From: Desulfobacteraceae bacterium
GTDB lineage: Bacteria > Desulfobacterota > Desulfobacteria > Desulfobacterales > Desulfobacteraceae
DNA: 6,370 nt
NCBI GenBank assembly: GCA_003354055.1
Contig: PIVQ01000437.1
Coordinates: 1-6,370, forward strand
Reading direction: 5' to 3'
This document shows, piece by piece, positions 1 to 5,667 of the stretch (positions are counted from its first letter, which is position 1; each line of letters starts with the position of its first letter). Position numbers and translations under genes: made by a program. Under the pieces are notes generated by a model. That model made no database searches and was not told the DNA's origin. It saw only the letters and a program-made list of their open reading frames with translations.

Positions 1-1
1 A

Positions 2-1543
2 TCCTTTTCCCTTCGGGGGAGAGTGACCCAAAAGAATCTGGTGTTGATCCCCGGGGTAGACGGAGCATTTGCTCCCCTCCTGCCTGAAGAATTTCAGGCC
101 GTAACCTCCAGGGCGGAAATCCTTCCAAGGGATTGGGTCGGGTATGACGGGATATCCCAGGTCATCCTGGCGCCTTCCTTAATGAAACGCCTGACCCCGA
201 AACAGGTCACGGCGCTTACAACCTGGGTGAAAAACGGGGGATACCTGATTGTCTCTGGAAGTATGAATTATGGTATTTTCTCAGATCCCCGTATTAAACG
301 CCTGTTGAATTATTCCGTATCCGGAGTTGAAATAGTATCATCACTCCCTTCTCTGGAACGGTTTTGCAATGCGCCTTTCAATCCGGGTAAGGATTTCTGG
401 GTCAACAGGATAGATCCCGTGGAAAAGGGGCAGGCTGATAATTTGGTTTCCCGGGAACAGGGCCCGTTGATCGTCAAACGGCAACAGGGCCGTGGCATTG
501 TCCTGTTCATGGGGTTTGATCCGGCCCATCCTGCTTTTGTCCAATGGCAGGGGCAAAGAGTATTCTGGCAGAAGCTGGCGGATCTGCAACCTGAAAAATC
601 GGAAGAGCCGGCGGCAGAGCCTGGGTCAATACCCATTGGTGAAGATATTCTCCTTAACCTTTTGAACCGAAATTTTCCTGATCCCTTTCCCAATATTTTC
701 CTTGTTGCTCTGGGGCTTGTACTCTATCTTTTGCTTATGACCCGTGCTTTACCCCTGAAGTCCCCCGTCGGTTTCACAAGAGGCTTCCATATCATAGGCC
801 TCATGGTTTTGATCCTTGTTTTTTCCGGTAGCGGCTTCCTGGTCTTTAGGCAGAGAGCCGAAGTCCGGGCCAATGTATCATTCCTGAGAGTGAACCAAAA
901 TTCTCCAAGGCTTGTCCTTGAGACCTACGGCGGGGTGTTTTCCCCGGAAGCCGGAATAAAAAAAATTACCTATGGGAAAGCCAACTCCTTTGTCCAGGCC
1001 CTGTATCCGGATTTTCTGCCCGGGGAAACCTGGCTGGAAGCTGAAATCAAAGCTGTGGAAGGATCTCTGACGCTGACCATGGACCGGTTTACAAGATTTT
1101 TTTATAAAACCTGGGGCTATCTTGATTCAGGATTCAGGTATAAAGCTGAAAAGGATGACGGCATCGTCTTAACCATTGATAATTTTACCAGCACCCCAAT
1201 TGTCAACGGGGTGATCTACTATAAGCATGAATTTTATCCCATCGGAACCCTGGCCGCGGACCGGCGTACTATTTCCCGGATTAATACATCAGGTAATTCT
1301 CTTTCGGTTTTACCCGGGGGGCAGGTGGAAAGACTGATGCTGAAGGGCCGGGAAAACAGGCCTGATGTTCAACTTGCCCGGGAACTGGTCCTGGCATTTA
1401 TGGATGGATTTGCCGGGAAAAATCAGGTCGATCCATCCCCGGAAAAAGAGGATACCATGCTTTTGTGCGGTTGGGTGGGGAATCCCGCCGGCACCGCCGG
1501 GCAATCAGAACATAGGCTTATCCTGTGGAAGATGAAAATTTAA
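2..1543 (+). CDS. Membrane-anchored envelope protein with GATase1-like N-terminal domain (5' partial)
   Basis: I do not recognise a named gene, but the layout matches a family of large uncharacterised membrane proteins found next to MoxR/VWA or ABC-2 transporter genes. Numbering from the GTG at 23, residues 1-185 form an alpha/beta domain like a class I glutamine amidotransferase fold, with a stretch LTPKQVTALTTWVKNGGYL at 57-75 typical of such sensor-like domains; no catalytic triad is evident. Two hydrophobic segments follow at about 222-240 and 255-275, joined by a short basic loop (TRALPLKSPVGFTR), so both flanking domains should be periplasmic. Residues 280-506 are beta-rich. The reading frame is open to the left edge with no stop, and the only nearby start (GTG at 23) has a purine-rich stretch just 1-2 nt away, too close for a normal ribosome site. 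The true start, with a signal peptide and possibly another domain, therefore probably lies upstream. The TAA stop is 18 nt before the next gene. No substrate or activity can be assigned. Confidence 0.8.
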   Translation, partial: SFSLRGRVTQKNLVLIPGVDGAFAPLLPEEFQAVTSRAEILPRDWVGYDGISQVILAPSLMKRLTPKQVTALTTWVKNGGYLIVSGSMNYGIFSDPRIKRLLNYSVSGVEIVSSLPSLERFCNAPFNPGKDFWVNRIDPVEKGQADNLVSREQGPLIVKRQQGRGIVLFMGFDPAHPAFVQWQGQRVFWQKLADLQPEKSEEPAAEPGSIPIGEDILLNLLNRNFPDPFPNIFLVALGLVLYLLLMTRALPLKSPVGFTRGFHIIGLMVLILVFSGSGFLVFRQRAEVRANVSFLRVNQNSPRLVLETYGGVFSPEAGIKKITYGKANSFVQALYPDFLPGETWLEAEIKAVEGSLTLTMDRFTRFFYKTWGYLDSGFRYKAEKDDGIVLTIDNFTSTPIVNGVIYYKHEFYPIGTLAADRRTISRINTSGNSLSVLPGGQVERLMLKGRENRPDVQLARELVLAFMDGFAGKNQVDPSPEKEDTMLLCGWVGNPAGTAGQSEHRLILWKMKI

Positions 1544-1544
1544 A

Positions 1545-1556
1545 AGAGGAGTCCTC
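1545..1556 (+). promoter_or_regulatory. Shine-Dalgarno site of the second gene, inside a small inverted repeat
   Basis: AGAGGAG at 1545-1551 lies 10 nt before the ATG at 1562 and is the obvious ribosome binding site. It overlaps the near-palindrome GAGG-AGT-CCTC (1546-1556), which could fold into a 4-bp stem with a 3-nt loop and cover the site. The stop of the preceding gene ends at 1543, so ribosomes finishing that gene would open the stem. The site itself is clear; the regulatory reading is inference. Confidence 0.5.
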
Positions 1557-1561
1557 GCCAG

Positions 1562-2257
1562 ATGATATCTGAATTTCATATCAAAGGTCAGGCCCCGTAT
1601 TTCACGAGGGGGATGCTCAAGTCGTTACGGGGCCTGCTCTACTCCGTATCCGGATGCCTTCTTCTGTCCTGGTGGGTCAGTTCCTTTCTTGACTATATTT
1701 CCCTTGACGGTCTTGCCCTTGTCTTCCCGGCCGTTTTTATGTTTGCGCTGGTTTATGTCTCTTATTTTCACCTGAGCCGTGGCAGAGCTGAATATTCAGA
1801 CCAGCCGGCACATCAAAAAGCCCATGCAACGCACTTTCTTCGTCTCCTGACAGGCGTTTTTTTTCATATCCTCTTTGTTCAGCTTCTCCTCTTGCCTGTA
1901 CTGACCGTTTCCGCTGCCGTATCCGGTCTGTCAATTGCCTTGTTGGGAGCAGGTATTGCCGTTATTGCCCTTTCATCCCTGGTGGCGGAACTGATCGGTT
2001 TGTCTTGTCTGCAACTGGGAAGAGACAGTATATCAGGTCTTGTCTGTTCAAGGTTTTTATTCATTGGCCATTGTTTTTTGTCCGGTTGGATTCTGCCGGT
2101 ATTAAATCCCATATATATTCTCTTTCAGATCCATAAAGTTCAGGGGGTGGGATCCTCCGTATTCCCGGAGATCCGGATTCACCTGGTTGCAGTCTCTCTG
2201 GCGGCATTGCTCCTGATTCTCTTATGCTGGTTCCTCAATTCAAGGAAAAAATTCTGA
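1562..2257 (+). CDS. Polytopic membrane protein, possibly ABC-2 type permease-like
   Basis: A 231-residue, very hydrophobic protein with about six membrane segments, at roughly 25-44, 50-70, 95-118, 123-150, 165-189 and 206-226. A hydrophilic His/Lys-rich loop (about 72-92) separates helices 2 and 3. The C-terminal part has an LNPIYILFQ motif (181-189) at the end of a helix, then a polar loop, a last helix and a short basic tail (NSRKK). That arrangement resembles the end of ABC-2 type permeases, where an NP motif precedes the last loop and helix. No ABC ATPase is in the window; if this is a permease, its ATPase would be expected upstream. The start at 1562 is chosen for its good Shine-Dalgarno sequence, and the gene ends 2 nt before the next start, suggesting translational coupling. 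Membrane location is firm. The permease assignment is a weak inference, and an unrelated membrane subunit of the MoxR/VWA assembly is equally possible. Confidence 0.75.
   Translation: MISEFHIKGQAPYFTRGMLKSLRGLLYSVSGCLLLSWWVSSFLDYISLDGLALVFPAVFMFALVYVSYFHLSRGRAEYSDQPAHQKAHATHFLRLLTGVFFHILFVQLLLLPVLTVSAAVSGLSIALLGAGIAVIALSSLVAELIGLSCLQLGRDSISGLVCSRFLFIGHCFLSGWILPVLNPIYILFQIHKVQGVGSSVFPEIRIHLVAVSLAALLLILLCWFLNSRKKF
2242..2246 (+). promoter_or_regulatory. Shine-Dalgarno site that decides the start of the third gene
   Basis: AAGGA at 2242-2246, followed by an A-rich run, sits 13 nt before the ATG at 2260, within the last codons of the preceding gene. The spacing is long, but no better site exists. 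The earlier in-frame ATG at 2224 has only a pyrimidine-rich leader, so 2260 is preferred. Confidence 0.45.
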
Positions 2258-2259
2258 TC

Positions 2260-3774
2260 ATGGACCTTAGGAATCGTTACAAAATAACTTGCTCTAAATT
2301 GTTTCCAAAACCCCTTAAAAGACTGGGTATTTTGAAAACAAAAGATCAAGTAATTTTAGAGCCGATCCTTATCTCCTTTAAAACAGAAATCCGAAGGTTA
2401 CAATTCCGGTATTATTTTTTGCTGGCTCTGGACGGGATCTGTTTTTTTCTGGGCATTTTTTCGTTTTTAATCATGATAGCCGGCGGATTAAATGCTTCAG
2501 GTCTCCTTATTTTTGATCTTCACCTGGTGATTATCATTTTATCTGTTTCTCTGGGGGGAAGCCTTGTTTTGGGTCTGGTCTCAAGAAAATCCTTTAAAAC
2601 GGCGCTGGTCTCAGCAGATCAGCGTCTGGGGTGGAAAGACCGTGTGACCACAGCCTTTCAATGTCACGGGGATGATAGTCTGTACAGGGACAGTCTGGTA
2701 CGGGATGCCCTGGACCACATTCAGTCTCTTGATCCCAAACAGATCCTGCCCTTTACACTCCCCAAGAGTTTTTATTGTTTTCTGCTGTTCTCTCTCGTGG
2801 CAGGTGCGGTGAATCTGATGGGTTCTCCCCCCACCGGTGACCCGATTGTTTTCAGCAGGTCTTCCCCTGAGCTGGAAGAGATTGCAAGGCAGATCGAGGG
2901 TCTGGGAAAGCAGTTGTTTTCCAAACAGGAAAAAGAAGATCAAAATTCCATTACAAATCAGATCCGGAAAACAGCCCGGCAGATGGCAGGTGCTGCACAG
3001 ACCCCGGAGGGGGCTGTGCGCTCTTTGTCAGGCCTTTTTGATCTGATCCACCGGAAAATCGGTAACGATATCCGGGATCTGGAAGAGAAGATGGGACAGA
3101 ACCAGGCCTCCCCCGACATTATTGCCCCCTCTCTCGGACCTGCCCACCCCCAACCGGGAAGACGACGATCGTCCAGGATTGCCTTTGACGACCTGAAAAA
3201 AAGAATTGAAGAGGCATTTGACAAAGGCGTGCCTGAAGATTTGGGTGACGCCCTTGAAGATATAGAAAATCAGTTGGCCCTTCAGGATTTCTTAAAGAAT
3301 GCCATTCAAGACCTTGCGAACAAAGGGGGCGACAACCGGACCGCGGATGCTGAACCGGACCTGCCCCCTCAGGCCTCCCTTGAGGGAAAGGGCAAGGCAA
3401 ATGCCGACAGGGGAAATCCGGCTGCAGAGCTTTCAGGTCCGGGCCAGGGTGAAGAGGCAGGATTGCAAAAGGTGTCAGACCATGAAAAGGAACTGGCCGG
3501 GACCCTGTCCTATCCGAACCCGAAAAAATCAGATCGGATCAAACCCAACCCATCCGCTCCGGTAAAAGATGAAATCGGCAAGTTTGAGGGTGGGGCCTTC
3601 AGGGCGTCCATCCGGGCTATCACAGCCCCTGGATTTTCCCTGAAAACGGAAAAAGAGATTCAAAAAATTTATATCCGGCAAAAGGAAGAGATCCTTTTAA
3701 AAGAACCCGTCCCCGTGGAATACAAGGCAGTCATACGGGATTATTTTTTATCCATTGGACTTGAAAAGGAATAG
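2260..3774 (+). CDS. DUF4175-like membrane protein with long hydrophilic, coiled-coil C-terminal region
   Basis: A 504-residue protein. The basic N-terminus (1-50) is followed by a helical hairpin (about 51-75 and 82-106), a cytoplasmic-type stretch containing ADQRLGWKDRVTTAF (119-133), a third membrane segment (about 170-188), and some 315 hydrophilic residues. By the positive-inside rule the tail should be periplasmic. Residues 203-280 and 306-353 are rich in charged heptad-like helices and probably form coiled coils. Two low-complexity Pro/Gly/Ala-rich linkers lie at about 283-305 and 355-440. A conserved-looking end (440-504) contains EPVPVEYKAVIRDYF at 482-496. The hairpin, the LGWKDRVTTA-type motif and a place just before moxR resemble DUF4175-type proteins of other MoxR operons; the exact family needs a profile search. 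Start 2260 gives a 2-nt gap after the previous stop, whereas ATG 2224 would overlap by 34 nt without a ribosome site. The gene ends with two consecutive TAG codons. It may be the membrane partner or substrate of the MoxR/DUF58 pair (inference). Confidence 0.8.
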   Translation: MDLRNRYKITCSKLFPKPLKRLGILKTKDQVILEPILISFKTEIRRLQFRYYFLLALDGICFFLGIFSFLIMIAGGLNASGLLIFDLHLVIIILSVSLGGSLVLGLVSRKSFKTALVSADQRLGWKDRVTTAFQCHGDDSLYRDSLVRDALDHIQSLDPKQILPFTLPKSFYCFLLFSLVAGAVNLMGSPPTGDPIVFSRSSPELEEIARQIEGLGKQLFSKQEKEDQNSITNQIRKTARQMAGAAQTPEGAVRSLSGLFDLIHRKIGNDIRDLEEKMGQNQASPDIIAPSLGPAHPQPGRRRSSRIAFDDLKKRIEEAFDKGVPEDLGDALEDIENQLALQDFLKNAIQDLANKGGDNRTADAEPDLPPQASLEGKGKANADRGNPAAELSGPGQGEEAGLQKVSDHEKELAGTLSYPNPKKSDRIKPNPSAPVKDEIGKFEGGAFRASIRAITAPGFSLKTEKEIQKIYIRQKEEILLKEPVPVEYKAVIRDYFLSIGLEKE

Positions 3775-3777
3775 TAG

Positions 3778-4767
3778 ATGGACAAAGACCTGCTGTTAAC
3801 GGATGTGTTTGACAGGCTGACCCGGGAACTTTCTAAAATCATCGTGGGCCAGGAGGATCTGATCCGTGATCTTTTGATCTGTATCCTATGTGAAGGGCAT
3901 GCCCTTATTCAGGGGGTGCCAGGACTTGGAAAAACCCTTATGGTAAGGGCCATCAGCCAGGTGCTTGACCTGAAGTACTCAAGAATTCAGTTTACTCCGG
4001 ACCTGATGCCTGCCGATATTTTAGGCACCCATTTCATTAATGAAACCCGTTCCCCTGATTCTGCCGAAGGTCCGCAGGATATTCCGGGATTCAGATTTTA
4101 CAAGGGACCGGTATTCGGCCAGATCATCCTGGCGGACGAGATTAACCGGGCCACGCCTAAAACCCAGTCAGCTCTGCTCGAAGCCATGCAGGAGGGGCAT
4201 GTCACCCTTCTGGGCCAGACCCATGAACTTGAAAAACCCTTTGTGGTGCTGGCCACCCAGAACCCCCTTGAAATGGAGGGTACTTATCCCTTGCCCGAAG
4301 CCCAGGTCGACCGGTTTTTATTCAAGCTCATGGTCCGGTATCCGGATAGAGAAGAGCTTTCTCTTATCCTTGACAAGGTCATCCAGGCGGATTCTCCCCA
4401 ACTGGAACCCCTGCTCACCGCCCATGAGATCCAGGCCATGATTCCAAGAATCAAACAGGTGCCCATTGCCGATCATGTGAAAAATTTTGCGGTTGAGCTT
4501 TTAATGGGGACTCATCCTGACAATGAAAGGGCCCCGGATGAGGTGAAAAGCTTTGTCCGGTTCGGCGCAAGCCCCAGAGGGCTTTTGGCCATGGTAAGGG
4601 CAGCCAAGGCAAGGGCTCTGATTGCGGGCCGGTACAATGTGGCAATAGACGACATCAGAGCCGTTGCACTTCCGGCGCTGCGCCATCGTCTCATTCTTAA
4701 TCTGCGGGGAATTGCAGAGGGAATCGATCCCGACGCCCTGATTATAAAAATTATTCAATCCCTATAA
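3778..4767 (+). CDS. moxR: MoxR-family AAA+ ATPase
   Basis: A 329-residue AAA+ ATPase, the usual length for MoxR (AAA_3 family, PF07726, with a C-terminal lid, AAA_lid_2 type). Visible motifs are Walker A GVPGLGKT (46-53), Walker B IILADE (116-121) followed by the INRA signature, sensor 1 ATQNP (159-163), the EAQVDRF segment (175-180) with a candidate arginine finger, and sensor 2 GASPRG (263-268). All expected catalytic residues are present, so it should bind and hydrolyse ATP. MoxR proteins are soluble, oligomeric, and considered chaperone-like factors that act with VWA proteins to mature or activate protein complexes; that is family knowledge, and the client here is unknown. The Shine-Dalgarno AAAGGA (3765-3770) lies 7 nt before the ATG, inside the end of the previous gene. 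It sits directly before a DUF58 gene, the classic pairing. Family assignment is very secure; the symbol is a family name rather than a proven orthologue. Confidence 0.97.
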   Translation: MDKDLLLTDVFDRLTRELSKIIVGQEDLIRDLLICILCEGHALIQGVPGLGKTLMVRAISQVLDLKYSRIQFTPDLMPADILGTHFINETRSPDSAEGPQDIPGFRFYKGPVFGQIILADEINRATPKTQSALLEAMQEGHVTLLGQTHELEKPFVVLATQNPLEMEGTYPLPEAQVDRFLFKLMVRYPDREELSLILDKVIQADSPQLEPLLTAHEIQAMIPRIKQVPIADHVKNFAVELLMGTHPDNERAPDEVKSFVRFGASPRGLLAMVRAAKARALIAGRYNVAIDDIRAVALPALRHRLILNLRGIAEGIDPDALIIKIIQSL

Positions 4768-4785
4768 GCGGCTGGACGGAAGACA

Positions 4786-5667
4786 ATGGACTCTATTTTA
4801 GATGATGCCTTTTTAAGAACACTGGATGCCATGAGGTTCATGACCCGGACCGGGGGAAGTGGTGATTCGGCCGGTGTCCATAAATCCCATAAAAGCGGAA
4901 GCAGCATGGAGTTCATGGAGTATCGGAGGTATCATCCGGGCGATGAGATAAGGTATGTGGACTGGCATGTCTACGGCCGTACCAATCGTCTTTTCATCAA
5001 ATTGTTCCATGCTGAAAAGGACCTTACCCTGCATATCCTTATTGATGTGAGCGGTTCCATGAAAGCGGGAGCGCTGGCCAAATCCGAGTATGCCAAAAAA
5101 ATTGCAGCTGCCCTGGCCTATATGGGGCTGGCCAACCACGATCAGGTCGGCCTGACGGCCTTTAGCGACACCATCGGACCCTTTCTTTCCCCCGAACAGG
5201 GCCAGAGCGTCTATATGTCCATGCTCAACACCCTGTCTGCCCTGATCCCTGCGGGACGCACGGATTTCAACGGTTCGCTCAAGGCCTTTGCAGGCGGCGG
5301 GAACAAGCCAGGTCATGCCGTTATCATTTCCGATCTGCTGGACCCGGCCGGGTTCAAGGAGGGATTGAACGCCATGCTCTATTCCAAATTCAGCCTGAGT
5401 CTGATTCAGGTGCTTGACCCCATGGAGATCAATCCTGTGCTGAACGGCAGTATTACCATCCAGGATGTGGAGACCAAAGAGGAGGGGACTTTTTTCATCG
5501 ATGAAAAGGCGGTTGCCCAATACCGGAAACGCATGGCTGCCTACCTTGCTCAGATTGATTCATTCTGTAAAAAACAGGCCATTGACTACCATCTGGTCCA
5601 CACCGGACTTCCCTTTGAAGATTTTTTCATCGGATATTTGAAAACCGGCAGGGAGCGTCATTCATGA
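4786..5667 (+). CDS. DUF58 domain protein with VWA fold
   Basis: A 293-residue soluble protein of the DUF58 family (PF01882). The family signature is clear: GSSMEFMEYRRYHPGDE (38-54), then IRYVDWHVYGRTNRLF (55-70). A VWA-like fold follows, with metal-ion-dependent adhesion site residues in DVSGSM (87-92), Thr159 in GRTD and Asp183 in ISDLLD, so the metal site looks complete. There is no signal peptide or membrane segment, so it is probably cytoplasmic. DUF58 proteins are nearly always encoded beside moxR and are thought to be its adaptor or partner (family knowledge). The start at 4786 gives the normal N-terminus for the family; a modest GGAAG (4778-4782) precedes it, 18 nt after the moxR stop. 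Its own TGA overlaps the next ATG (ATGA, 5664-5667), which implies coupled translation. Identification is very secure; molecular function is unproven. Confidence 0.95.
   Translation: MDSILDDAFLRTLDAMRFMTRTGGSGDSAGVHKSHKSGSSMEFMEYRRYHPGDEIRYVDWHVYGRTNRLFIKLFHAEKDLTLHILIDVSGSMKAGALAKSEYAKKIAAALAYMGLANHDQVGLTAFSDTIGPFLSPEQGQSVYMSMLNTLSALIPAGRTDFNGSLKAFAGGGNKPGHAVIISDLLDPAGFKEGLNAMLYSKFSLSLIQVLDPMEINPVLNGSITIQDVETKEEGTFFIDEKAVAQYRKRMAAYLAQIDSFCKKQAIDYHLVHTGLPFEDFFIGYLKTGRERHS

Noticed and set aside
2224..2259. Earlier ATG (2224) as start of the third gene
   Set aside because: It overlaps the previous gene by 34 nt and has no ribosome site, whereas ATG 2260 follows the stop by 2 nt and has AAGGA upstream.
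2837..3565. Small frames on both strands inside the third gene (+ 2837-3046, + 3299-3565, - 2958-3224, - 3119-3400)
   Set aside because: All lie within the long gene-3 frame, lack ribosome sites and show Arg/Pro/Cys-rich compositions typical of wrong-frame translation.
4040..4441. 133-codon + strand frame inside moxR
   Set aside because: It is an out-of-frame reading of the MoxR catalytic core; its product is Arg/Pro/Ser/Trp-rich and low in plausibility.
4813..5520. 235-codon open frame on the - strand opposite the DUF58 gene
   Set aside because: It lies wholly inside a gene of certain identity, has no recognisable motifs, and is explained by the codon composition of the sense gene.
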